NCBI GenBank assembly: GCA_036852015.1
Contig: JAANDG010000358.1
Span: 83,766 to 147,765, forward strand
Source of the DNA: Pelodera strongyloides
Lineage: Eukaryota > Nematoda > Chromadorea > Rhabditida > Rhabditidae
Length of the DNA: 64,000 nt
Direction of reading: 5' to 3'
The translations under genes and the position numbers were made by a program. The notes under the pieces are model-generated. The model was not told the DNA's origin, made no database searches, and saw only the letters and a list, made by a program, of their open reading frames with translations. Position 1 is the stretch's first letter. The number at the start of each line of letters is the position of its first letter. This document shows, one piece after another, positions 42,735 through 55,100 of the stretch.

Positions 42735-43830
42735 TCAGTCCGCCTCCACATTGATTTCCTCTTCGACTTCGATCTTGTCCGCTGGAATAAGGTCTTCCGC
42801 CGCCTTGCCTTGCTTCTCTTCGTCCGGTTCCTCTTCACCACTGCTGCTTGTTGATCTCCTACGATCCCTGTTGAACTTCTCGTTGCACCGGTCCTGTGAT
42901 CGGTGCTCACGCTTCGGATGGCGTCCGCCACTCGAAGCCCTTCTTTCGCGTTGTCTTTCACTGTGTCCTTCCTCGTGTTTTCTTTCTTCGCGTTTTCTTC
43001 TGTCTTCTTTCAAGTTGCCGCTTCTCGCTGATGATCCTCCTGGAAAGCTCCATTCTGCGCTCTCTTTCTTCGTCGTCACGCTTCCTGCTGCTCCTTTCTG
43101 ATGACCGGTGTCTCCTCCGGGACTTATCGTCGTGGCGTCCGCCACGGGAATCCCGGCTGTGGCTCCTCCTCTCTCGTCGTCTGTGGCGTCCGCCACGAGG
43201 AGGGCTCTCGGAGTTCTCATTTCCGGAGCGACGTCCGCCACTCGGAGGTTCCTCGAGGGGAGTAAAAATGACTGTTCTCGTCACAGGCGGTCCTGCTCTG
43301 ATTGGTGCATCGTCATGTGGGAGGTTTACGAGTTGTTTGTTGGCGCGCCACATTGTTGCTCAATGTGGTCATCAAATATGACAAGTGTTTCGTCCGCATG
43401 CTTTCAGGTGTTTTGGACCCATTGGTTTCAGGCAGGTGTAGCACAAGTCTTGTTCCAGCACGGACTTGACGCGATCAGTCATGCTCATTTGGCAATGAGC
43501 CGACCCGTGAATGCCGTGGCAAAGTGGGCAATCGGAGTCAATACAGTACGCAATAGAGGAATATTGGTCTGAAAAGCGTTGCAGAACCAGAAGCTTCGAG
43601 CGTGTTTCTGCATATCCATAGACAAGGTGGAAGCTGATGCCATGACGAGCGACAAGCGATCTTGCAAGAATGATAGTTGCTGATTTATGAGCGCTTTACC
43701 TTGTCACCGACTTCTTGCACGAGAGAGAGTGTGGACTTTGGAGCGACGCCAACGGTGAGATTTTGCTTTGTAAGCGACAGGACTTTTGTCTCGTGCACTT
43801 TCCTCGCTCACTGAGGAGAGATTGCTACAG
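42735..43830 (-). pseudogene. frameshifted zinc-knuckle and Arg/Ser-rich coding region
   Basis: Read on the minus strand, coding-like sequence runs through at least three frames. First comes a helical stretch (KSTLSLVQEVGDKVK, then QQLSFLQDRLSLVMASAS). Next is a Cys/His segment, CPLCHGIH...C, LCYTCL, KHLKACGRNTC. Last, from about 43353, comes an Arg/Ser-rich part with repeated GGRH motifs, which shifts frame near 43000 into an acidic end (EEEPDEEK...EVEEEINVEAD). The Cys/His spacing recalls zinc knuckles in Gag-like proteins of BEL/Pao retrotransposons; the RS tail recalls splicing-factor proteins. The frame breaks suggest a decayed gene or element; unrecognised introns are the alternative. 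It lies between the last P-glycoprotein exon and the satellite array. Confidence 0.45.
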
Positions 43831-44865
43831 ACATAGAGAGGCAGACGATCATACCATAGCGCGGTTGACAGCGTAGTGGGGTACGGGTACGGGGTCCCGG
43901 GCGTTTGCCTCTTGCACTGCGTCGCGCCTTCTTAGAGATTGTGACACACAGAGATTGTGACACACAGACTAATTAATCACTAATTATCGATCACCTGTGT
44001 AACTTAATCAGATCTCATTACGTGAACAAGGGTGCACGCCGTGATACTATAAATCAATACGGGAACTCACTGAAGTGACTGAAGATATGAACATTGGTGT
44101 TAATTGACGTTAATTACACTGATGCAAATAAATCAGCAGTATTTGGCTTAATTATCACAGGGATTTCAGTTATTAGTTCCTTCGGTTATGACAGATCATG
44201 CATTACTGCACACTTACATACATGAAATAGGCTGTGATACATACTCAACAAATTAAGTTTTGTTCTCGATATCAGATAATTAACAGCAATTAAGAAAGAA
44301 ACCAGCAACAAATTATTATCCAAACGTATTAATATCGGTGATTTCCATGTTGCTTGATTGGCTGTCTTGAATTAATCACAATGCAACACGCGCAGCAAAG
44401 GAAAATAACAGCTAGCGTTTTCACTCACTAATAGTTAAAGTGTTAATTAATGAAAATGAGTGATTTTCGCACATTTTGTAGAGAATTTCACGGGGAATCC
44501 AAATCTGTCAACATATTGAAAATTCGTCAAATATTTACCGAGTTATAGCCTTTTGAATGTGTTAGATTGCTCATTACACACCTGTAAAATTAATAATCGT
44601 TATTAACAAGAACAAGGCCTGCTATGCATTTTTGATCTGTTGTAGAGAGTGATTTTGTGAGTAAAATGACGCCTTGGTACTAAATACTGTCCAAGGTTTA
44701 TCCAAGATATTGATTAAAATTGCGTATAATTGGCACCTCAATTCACCGTACACCTGTGTTATTACATTCCTTTTTATATTCCTAATGTTTCCAACTCTAT
44801 TTTCTATATATTTTCACATTTAAGTCTCTCTTCTATTCAAGACCATTATTTCCAAGTTTCCAGGC

Positions 44866-45000
44866 CGCAACGTTGCGTCATCGAAGTTTAGCATATCACT
44901 GAATTAGCATAGGTCAAGCTGTCTGGGTTTTGTCTGAAAATGCCCGTGCCACAGGGTTTTCGAGTATAAAAGCAGGCTGGAAGTTCAGTCTCGAGCGAAC
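44866..45000 (+). promoter_or_regulatory. conserved TATA-box-like core of the array (first unit)
   Basis: CGCAACGTTGCG (12-bp palindrome followed by TCA) at 44866-44877, TATAAAA at 44965, and CTCAGTCTCGAGCGAACC from about 22 bases after the TATA. CAGT resembles an initiator, though its distance to the TATA is shorter than the usual 30. The same order is kept in all nine units; in the last, the sequence just before the TATA is scrambled but the core is intact. Promoter activity is inference. Confidence 0.45.
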
Positions 45001-47427
45001 CTGGCCTACTCAAGGAATGGGGTTGTGAAGTTTTATTTTGGTTTTAATGAAGAACGTGTGTTTGACTACGGTAGTATCAAGACCATGTCATGTGTGCATG
45101 ATGCCGTGGTGTGTTGATACGTAGTAATTGATAATTAACAACACAAATCAATAATAACTTTTTATTTGGACCTCTTAATTAAAGGTGATTTCACTAATTA
45201 ATCATTAATTAACGCTCACTTGTGTAATGTTAAAAGAACTTACTAGGTGAACAAGGTGCACACTGCACACGGTAATACTATAAATCAGTACGGAGATATG
45301 GAAATCGGTGGTAATTGACAGTAATTATACTGATACAAAGATATCAGTAGCACTTGTGTATTATCACCCAGGATTTCAGTTATTAAGTTAAGTCCTTGCG
45401 TAGTAACAGATCATGCACTACTACATACATGAAAGAAATAGGCTCTGACGGCAATACATACTCAACAAATTAAGATTTGTTATCAATATCACAGAATTGG
45501 TAGCAATTAAGAAAGCAACAAATTATTATCCAAACGTATTAATATCAGTGATTTCCTTGTTGCTTGATTGGTTGTCTTGAATTAATCACAATGCAACACG
45601 CGCAGCAAAGGAAAATAACCAGCTAGCGTTTTCAGTCATTAATAATTAAAGTGTTAATTAATGAAAATGAGTGATTTTGGCACATTTTGTAGAGATTTTC
45701 ACAGGGAATCCAAATATGTAAATACATTGAAAATTCGTCACATTTTGACCGAGTTATAGCCTTTTGAATGTGTTAGATTGCTCATTACGCACCAGTATAA
45801 TTAATAATCGTTATTAACAATAACAAGGCTTAACCTGCTATGCATTTTGGATCTATTGTAGAGAGTGATTTTGTGAGTAAAATGATGCATTGGTACTGAA
45901 TACTGACCAAGGTTTATCCAAGATATTGATCAAAATTGCGTATAATTGGCACCTCAATTCACCGTACACCTGTGTTATTACATTCCTTTTTATATTCCTA
46001 ATGTTTCCAACTATATTTTCTATATATTTTCACATTTAAGGTCTCTCTTCTATTCAAGACCGTTATTTCCAAGTTTCCAGGCCGCAACGTTGCGTCATCA
46101 AAGTTTAGCATATCACTGAATTAGCATAGGTCAAGCTGTCTGGGTTTTGTCTGAAAATGCCCGTGCCACAGGGTTTTCGAGTATAAAAGCAGGCTGGAAG
46201 CTCAGTCTCGAGCGAACCTGGCCTACTCAAGGAATGGGGTTGTGAAGTTTTATTTAGGTTTTAATGAAGAACTTGGTGTTAAAATATGATGAATTTAAGT
46301 GTTTGAATACTGTAGTTACTGTAGCATCAAGACCATGTGTGCATGATGCCGTGGTGTGTTGATACGTAGTAATTGATAATTAACAACACAAATCAATAAT
46401 AACTTTTTATTTAGACCTCTTAATTAAAGGTGATTTCACTAATTCCTTTGTTAGCGCGATAGCGCTAACATAGTTTGGGTTACATCAGAGAGCCCTTTTT
46501 TCCAGTTTCCACCCTGAATTTGTTCCTAGACGAAAAAATGAAATTCTTTCGAGCTAGTTAGTTAAAAGAGCATATTTTAGATTATCTGCGAAATTTTCAG
46601 ATAAAAATATCAACTTTAACCAAAATTATGGCCAAATAAGTAAAATTTGAAAAACATGTGGAAGAATGTCTGTTGGTTGGTTGGTTGGTTGGTTGGTTGT
46701 GTCTCTGTGCACCCTAGGGGGCGGGGCTAACATTGCGCGCCGTTGAAACACTTGCCAACTAGGTAATTCAATTAACTAACTAACTAGGTAACTAATTAAC
46801 ACGTTAACTAGGTAAGAGTTGGAGTTCAAATCATTCCGTTTTGGTAAAGTCTCTATTCTTTACTACACTCGACACTCGAAGAAAAATATGATTTTGTACT
46901 GACTGCGACCCTTTAAAGCGAATTAGTTAAGTCGTCCGGGCGGAAGGGGTGGTCAAACAATTTCAAAGTTCAATCTAAAAACCATGAAATCAAAATTTAA
47001 TCTAAAAACAATGCTCAAATTGGTCAAGGAATCATAATTTAAAGGCACAGTCCAACGTAAAAAAGTTTCCCCAATTTTTCTGTGATAAGTCTCCCGTTTT
47101 GCTTAGTATGAAAAATTGGGGAAAATATTCGCCAAAGAAGATTTTCAGAAATGTACCGTATTTTGAGCTGAAAATGCGTTTCGGAGCCTAAACACCTAAA
47201 CTACAATGTGTTGCATAGTAAAATGCTTCTGGCTATTGATTTAATCAATGTTAACATATTTGTTTTGGTTTTCAACCCAGTGCACGTCCAGAAACCCCTT
47301 TTAGCTATTTTTGGGTGCTGAGTACGGTAACGAACTGTGGATCTTCTTTCGCAAATGTCTTCCCCAATTTTGCATATTATGCAAAACGGTTTTCGCAGCC
47401 GCACCGCGTTTGTGTAATATGGGAGAT

Positions 47428-47845
47428 TTAAAGGGTCAGGCCCATTTCAATTGACCCCTATTTTTGATGATTCCATCTGATTCTCCATGTCAAATATAGT
47501 AGGATGCAATAATTTTCTAATTTTCAAGCGCAAAAATCACTCATTATTCAGCAATTTAACGTGAGCAGTCATACACAGCCATCCATCGCAGTTGGCACGC
47601 CCATTCGCGCTGATTCGCCGATATCGCAATTGCCACGCCCAATAGAGCATATTACCCAATTAGCGCGAAGGGGCGTGACAAATGCGGTAAATAGTTGGGT
47701 ATGACTAGCAGGGGTAAATTGCTGAATACTGCGTGAATTTTGCGCTTGAAAATTAGAAAAATATTGCATCCTACTATATTTGACATGGAGAATCAGATGG
47801 AATCATCAAAAATAGGGGTCATTTGAAATGGGCCTGACCCTTTAA
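47428..47845. mobile_element. MITE with TTAA ends, AGGGTCAGGCCCAT family
   Basis: 418 bp between TTAA tetramers, inverted ends TTAAAGGGTCAGGCCCATTT with about 130 bp of further matching arms. Related by its ends to 17224-17570. Confidence 0.85.
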
Positions 47846-48112
47846 CTCAGATAAAGTAGGGAAAACTTTCCATACGTGGGTTTGCTTGCGCCTGAGCTTT
47901 TAAAGAAACCCCAGATTGTTTGTGCACACGAGTTTCTAAAATAGTTGTAACTTGGCACATGCAACCAGCCGTGGTGGTTATTTGATGTTACCTATGAAGG
48001 CGAGTGAGCCAGTGAGGCTGAGGGCTGAGGCATGTTTGAAGTCTAGTGATTGATTGATCGGCGCGAATTTTTTTATTCTAATTATGTTGATTTTCGTTGG
48101 AATGTACAACGC

Positions 48113-48431
48113 GAAACTTTGGCCGGTGCGCGGCCTACAAACAACGGGTGTTCCCAGGCATGGCGGCCGACTCACCCATTCCTGGCGTGGTGTGGGCGGC
48201 GCACCGGCCCAGGCTGGGCATGGTGTAGGCTAGGCCTGAGGACGCGATCTTCAACTTTCGTGTGTATTTTAGTTCACCTACACCACGCCTACACCGGGCC
48301 CGCAGCAGGCGCACCAGCCGCCCACCTTTTCTGTGTCTGTCGAGCCGTATGGGCGAGGCGTAGGGCGTAGGCGAGGTGTAGGCGGTCCACTTTTTTCGGG
48401 CCCAGTGTTGGCCGCGCACCGGCCAAGTTTC
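48113..48431. mobile_element. GC-rich inverted-repeat element
   Basis: About 319 bp with ends GAAACTTTGGCCGGTGCGCG and the complementary CGCGCACCGGCCAAGTTTC. The interior is GC-rich with repeated GTAGGCG and GGTGTAGGC motifs, unlike the AT-rich array. Confidence 0.75.
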
Positions 48432-48667
48432 CTCACTGTAGTTTTCGTTTTCGAAAATCCGTTCAAACACATTTCAAAATACACCACGTGACTGCGTTCC
48501 TTTAAAGGGACGCGGTCACCGTTCTGACCCTTACGTACACTTTTTGTTTTTATTAACTGCACAGTATGAATACCATCATCTATCGATAAGAAGAAAGAAA
48601 TCGTACACTTAGATCTCGTGAGCCTCCTCCTTTAAATATGTAAATTAGCTCATGTGAAAAGAGGACA

Positions 48668-49131
48668 ATATTTTATCGTGGAAAAGAGTCCTTGAATGGT
48701 AAGTTTGGGTTTCATCCTACTTTAAAACTAGGAAAAGAGAACAATAGTTGGATCGGTTGCTATAAAAAAATTTACCATTTTTAGAGGTTATGCTCAAACT
48801 AGGCCTTTGTAATAACCAACTGGCCTTTCGATCATGCTATTAATTTCCTATTTTCACCAGGATGACAAGCTACTCTTTGGTCTGGAATACACATTCTCTG
48901 TTTATTCTATGCTAAAATCTGTTTCAGAGCCTAACGCATAATGAAATTTTCGAGTTAAAGCATAAGTGAAATGACCAGTTCGGTTATTACAAAGGCCTAG
49001 TTTGAGCATAACCTCTAAATATGGTAAATTTTTTTATAGCAACCGATCCAACTATTGTTCTCTTTTCCTAGTTTTAAAGTAGGATGAAACCCAAACTTAC
49101 CATTCAAGGACTCTTTTCCACGATAAAATAT
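48668..49131. mobile_element. foldback element with 150-160 bp arms
   Basis: Arms 48668-48827 and 48982-49131 are almost perfectly complementary (ATATTTTATCGTGGAAAAG at the outside, CTAGGCCTTTGTAATAACC inside), around a spacer of about 155 bp. Confidence 0.9.
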
Positions 49132-52100
49132 AATCATTAATTAACGCTCACTTGTGTAATGTTAAAAGAAGTTAAAAGAACTTACTAGGTGAACAAGGTG
49201 CACACGGTAATACTATAAATCAGTACGGAGATATGGAAATCGGTGTTAATTGACAGTAATTACACTGATACAAAGATATCAGTAGCACTTGTGTATTATC
49301 ACCCAGGATTTCAGTTATTAAGTCCTTGCGTAGTAACAGATCATGCATCACTACATACATGAAATAGGCTCTGACGGCAATACATACTCAACAAATTCAG
49401 ATTTGTTATCAATATCAGAGAATTGATAGCAATTAAGAAAGAAACCAGCAAACAAATGAATTATCCAAACTTATTACCATATCAGTGATTTCCATGTTGC
49501 TTGATTGGCTGTCTTGAATTAATCACAATGTAACAAGCGCAGCAAAGGAAAATAACCAGCTAGCGTTTTCAGTCACTAATAATTAAAGTGTTAATTAATG
49601 AAAATGAGTGATTTTGGCACATTTTGTAGAGAATTTCACGGGGAATCCAAATGCCGTCGATATATTGAAAATTCGTCAAATTTTGACGGAGTTATAGCCT
49701 TTTGAATGTGTTAGATTGTTCATTACGCACCAGCATAATTAATAATCGTTATTAACAATAACAAGGGCTTAACCTGCTTACTAAGCAATTTTTGATATGT
49801 TGTAGAGGGTAATTTTGTGAGTAAAATGACGCCTTGATACTGAATACTTGACCAAGGTTTGCCCAAGATATTGATTAAAATTGCGTATAATTGGCACCTC
49901 AATTCACCGTACACCTGTGTTATTACATTTCTTTTTATATTCCTAATGTTTCCAACTATATTTCCTATATATTTTCACATTTAAGGTCTATTTTCTATTC
50001 AAGACCGTTATTTCCAAGTTTCCAGGTCCGCAACGTTGCGTCATCCGAAGTTTAGCATATCACTGAATTAGCATAAGTGCAAGCTGTCTGGGTTTTGTCT
50101 GAAAATGCCCGTGCCACACGGTTTTCGGGTATAAAAGCAGGCTGGAAGCTCAGTCTCGAGCGAACCTGGCCTACTCGAAGGAATGGGGTTGTGAAGCTTT
50201 ATTTAGGTTTTAATTAAGAACTTGGTGTTAAAATATGGTGAATTTAAGTGTTTGAATACTGTAGTTACTGTAGCATCAAGACCATGTGTGCATGATGCCG
50301 AGGTGTGTTGATACGTAGTAATTGATAATTAACAACACAAATCATAATAAACTTTTTATTTGGACCTCTTAATTAAAGGTGATTTCACTAATTAATCATT
50401 AATTAACGATCACTTGTGTAATGTTAAAAGAACTTACTACGTGAACAAGGTGCACACGCTAATAGTAATTCTATAAATCAGTACGGAGATATGGAAATAG
50501 GTGGTAATTGACAGTAATTACACTGATACAAAGCTATCAGTAGCACTTTGATGTATTATCACCCAGGATTTCAGTTATTATTAAGTCCTTGTGTTAGTAA
50601 CAGATCCATGCATTACTACATACATCAGAATAGGCTCTGACGGCAATACATACTCAACAAATTCAGATTTGTTATCAATATCAGAGATCATTGATAGCAA
50701 TTAAGAAAGAAACCAACAAATGAATTATCCAAAGCTTATTACCATCAGTGATTTACACGTGTTGCTTGATTGGCTGTCTTGAATTAATCACAATGCAACA
50801 CGCGCAGCAAAGGAAAATAACCAGCTAGCGTTTTCACTCACTTAATAATTAAAGTGTTAATTAATGAAAATGAGTGATTTTCACATATTTTGTAGAGAAT
50901 TTCACGGGGAATCCAAATCGTCAAATTTTGTCCTTTTGAATATATTGAAAATTATACCTTTTTATATATTCCTTGAATGTTTCCAACTATATTTTTCTAT
51001 ATATTTCACATTTAAGGTCTATTTTCTATTCAAGACCGTTATTTCCAAGTTTCCAGGCCGCAACGTTGCGTCATCAAAGTTTAGCATATCACTGAATTAG
51101 CATAAGTGCAATTGTCTGGGTTTTGTCTGAAAATGCCCGTGCCACAGGGTTTTCGAGTATAAAAGCAGGCTGGAAGCTCAGTCTCGAGCGAACCTGGCCT
51201 ACTCAAGGAATCGGGTTGTGAAGTTTTATTTAGGTTTTAATGAAGAACTTGGTGTTAAAATATGGTGAATTGAAATGTTTGACTACTGTAGTTACTGTAG
51301 CATCAAGACCATGTGTGCATGATGCCGTGGTGTGTTGATACGTAGTAATTGATAATTAACAACACAAATCAGTGATAAAGCTTTATTTCGACCTGTAAAT
51401 TTAAATTGATGTCACTAATTAATCATTAATTAACGATCGCTTGTGTAATATGAAAAGAACTTACTACGTGAACAAGGTGCACACGGCAATACTAAAAATC
51501 AGTACGGAGATATGGAAATCGGTGGTAATTGACAGTAATTACACTGATACAAAGCTATCAGTAGCATTTGATGTATTATCACCTAGGACTTCAGCTATTA
51601 AGTCCTTGCGTAGTAACAGATCATGCACTACTACATACATGAAAGAAATAGGCTCTGACGGCAATACATACTCAACAAATTAAGATTTGTTATCAATATC
51701 ACAGAATTGATAGCAATTAAGAAAGCCAAACAAATGATTATCCAAACGTATTAATATCAGTGATTTCCTTGTTGCTTGATTGGCTGTCTTGAATTAATCA
51801 CAATGCAACACGCGCAGCAAAGGAAAATAACCAGCTAGCGTATTCAGTCACTAATAATTAAAGTGTTAATTAATGAAAATGAGTGATTTTGGCACATTTT
51901 GTAGAGAATTTCACGGGGAATCCAAATATGTCGATACATTGAAAATTCGTCAAATTTTGACGGAGTTATAGCCTTTTGAATGTGTTAGATTGTTCATTAC
52001 GCACCTGCACAATTAATAATCGTTATTAACAATAACAAGGCTTAACCTGCTATGCAATTTTTGATATGTTGTAGAGGGTGAATTTTGTGAGTAAAATGAT

Positions 52101-55100
52101 GCCTTGATACTGAATACTTGACCAAGGTTTATCCCAAGATATTGATTATAATTGCGTATAATTGGCACCTCAATTCACCGTACACCTGTGTTATTACATT
52201 CCTTTTTATATTCCTAATGTTTCCAACTATATTTTCTATATATTTTCACATTTAAGGTCTATTTTCTATTCAAGACCGTTATTTCCAAGTTTCCAGGCCG
52301 CAACGTTGCGTCATCAAAGTTTAGCATATCACTGAATTAGCATAAGTGCAAGCTTGTCTGGGTTTTGTCTGAAAATGCCCGTGCCACACGGTTTTCGAGT
52401 ATAAAAGCAGGCTGGAAGCTCAGTCTCGAGCGAACCTGGCCTACTCGAAGGAATGGGGTTGTGAAGTTTTTATTTAGGTTTTAATTAAGAACTTGGTGTT
52501 AAAATATGGTGAATTTAAGTGTTTGAATACTGTAGTTACTGTAGCATCAAGACCATGTGTGCATGATGCCGTGGTGTGTTGATACGTAGTAATTGAATAA
52601 TTAACAACACAAATCAATAATAACCTTTTAATTTGGACCTCTTAATTAAAGGTGATTTCACTAATTAATCATTAATTAACGCTCACTTGTGTAATGTTAA
52701 AAGAACTTACTAGTGAACAAGGTGCACACGGTAATACTATAAATCAGTACGGAGATATGGAAATCGGTGCTAATTGACAGTAATTACACTGATACAAAGA
52801 AATCAGTAGCACTTGATGTATTATCACCCAGGATTTCAGTTATTAAGTTAAGTCCTTGTGTAGTAACAGATCATGCATTACTACATACATGAAATAGGCT
52901 CTGACGGCAATACATACTCAACAAATTCAGATTTGTTATCAATATCAGAGAAGATTGATAGCAATTAAGAAAGCAACAAATGCTTATCCAAACGTATTAA
53001 TATCAGTGATTTACATGTTGCTTGATTGGCTGTCTTGAATTAATCACAATGTAACAAGCGCAGCAAAGGAAAATAACCAGCTAGCGTTTTCAGTCACTTA
53101 ATAATTAAAGTGTTAATTAATGAAAATGAGTGATTTTGGCACATTTTGTAGAGAATTTCACGGGGAATCCAAATCTGTCAATATATTGAAAAATCCTTTT
53201 TATATTCCTAATGTTTCCAACTATATTTTCTATATATTTTCACATTTAAGGTCTATTTCTATTCAAGACCGTTATTTCCAAGTTTCCAGGTCCGCAACGT
53301 TGCGTCATCAAAGTTTAGCATATCACTGAATTAGCATAAGTGCAAGCTGTCTGGGTTTTGTCTGAAAATGCCCGTGCCACACGGTTTTCGGGTATAAAAG
53401 CAGGCTGGAAGCTCAGTCTCGAGCGAACCTGGCCTACTCGAGGAATGGGGTTGTGAAGCTTTATTTAGGTTTTAATTAAGAACTTGGTGTTAAAATATGG
53501 TGAATTGAAATGTTTGACTACTGTAGTTACTGTAGCATCAAAACCATGTGTGCATGATGCCGAGGTGTGTTGATACGTGGTAATTGATAATTAACAACAC
53601 AAATCAGTGATAAAGCTTTATTTCGACCTGTAAATTTAAATTGATGTCACTAATTAATCATTAATTAACGATCGCTTGTGTAATATGAAAAGAACTTACT
53701 ACGTGAACAAGGTGCACACGGTAATACTATAAATCAGTACGGAGATATGGAAATAGGTGGTAATTGACAGTAATTACACTGATACAAAGAATCAGTAGCA
53801 TTTGATGTATTATCACCTGGGATTTCAGTTATTAAGTCCTTGCGTTAGTAACAGATCATGCACTACTACATACATGAAAGAAATAGGCTCTGACGGCAAT
53901 ACATACTCAACAAATTAAGATTTGTTATCAATATCAGAGTATCAGAATTGATAGCAATTAAGAAAGCAACAAATGATTATCCAAACGTATTAATATCAGT
54001 GATTTACACTTGTTGCTTGATTGGCTGTCTTGAAGTTAATCACAATGTAACACGCGCAGCAAAGGAAAATAACCAGCTAGCGTTTTCAGTAACTAATACT
54101 TAAAGCGTTAATTAATGAAAATGAGCGATTTTCATACATTTTGTAGAGAATTTCACGGGGAATCCAAATATGTCGATAGATCGAAAATTCGTCAAATTTT
54201 GACAGAGTTATAGCCTTTTGAATGTGTTAGATTGTTCATTACGCACCTGCACAATTAATAATCGTTATTAATAATAACAAGGCTTAACCTGCTATGCATT
54301 TTTGATCTGTTGTAGAGGGTAATTTTGTGAGTAAAATGACGCCTTGATACTGAATACTTGACCAAGGTTTATCCCAAGATATTGATTATAATTGCGTATA
54401 ATTGGCACCTCAATTCACCGTACACCTGTGTTATTACATTCCTTTTTATATTCCTAATGTTTCCAACTATATTTCCTATATATTTTCACATTTAAGGTCT
54501 ATTTTCTATTCAAGACCGTTATTTCCAAGTTTCCAGGCCGCAACGTTGCGTCATCCGAAAGTTTAGCATATCACTGAATTAGCATAAGTGCAATTGTCTG
54601 GGTTTTGTCTGAAAATGCCCGTGCCACACGGTTTTCGGGTATAAAAGCAGGCTGGAAGCTCAGTCTCGAGCGAACCTGGCCTACTCAAGGAATGGGGTTG
54701 TGTGAAGTTTTATTTAGGTTTTAATTAAGAACTTGGTGTTAAAATATGGTGAATTGAAATGTTTGACTGTAGTTACTGTAGCATCAAGACCATGTCATGT
54801 GTGCATGATGCCGTGGTGTGTTGATACGTAGTAATTGATAATTAACAACACAAATCAATAATAACTTTTTATTTGACCTCTTAATTAAAGGTGATTTCAC
54901 TAATTAATCATTAATTAACGATCACTTGTGTAATGTTAAAAGAACTTACTAGGTGAACAAGGTGCACACGGTAATACTATAAATCAGTACGGAGATATGG
55001 AAATAGGTGCTAATTGACAGTAATTACACTGATACAAAGAATCAGTAGCACTTGATGTATTATCACCCAGGATTTCAGTTATTAAGTTAAGTCCTTGTGT

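Larger units (their letters stand above)
46445..49131. mobile_element. 2.7 kb composite insertion in the array
   Basis: The array sequence CACTAATT is split from AATCATTAATTAAC by 2687 bp found nowhere else in the array. Within it are a GTTAGCGC hairpin at the left edge, GGTT repeats at 46675-46699, a TTAA MITE, a GC-rich inverted-repeat element and a foldback element whose end is the right border. No long coding frame. Confidence 0.85.

Noticed and set aside
42896..43572. Plus-strand Ser/Leu/Arg-rich frames
   Set aside because: They are antisense shadows of the minus-strand Arg/Ser-rich region.
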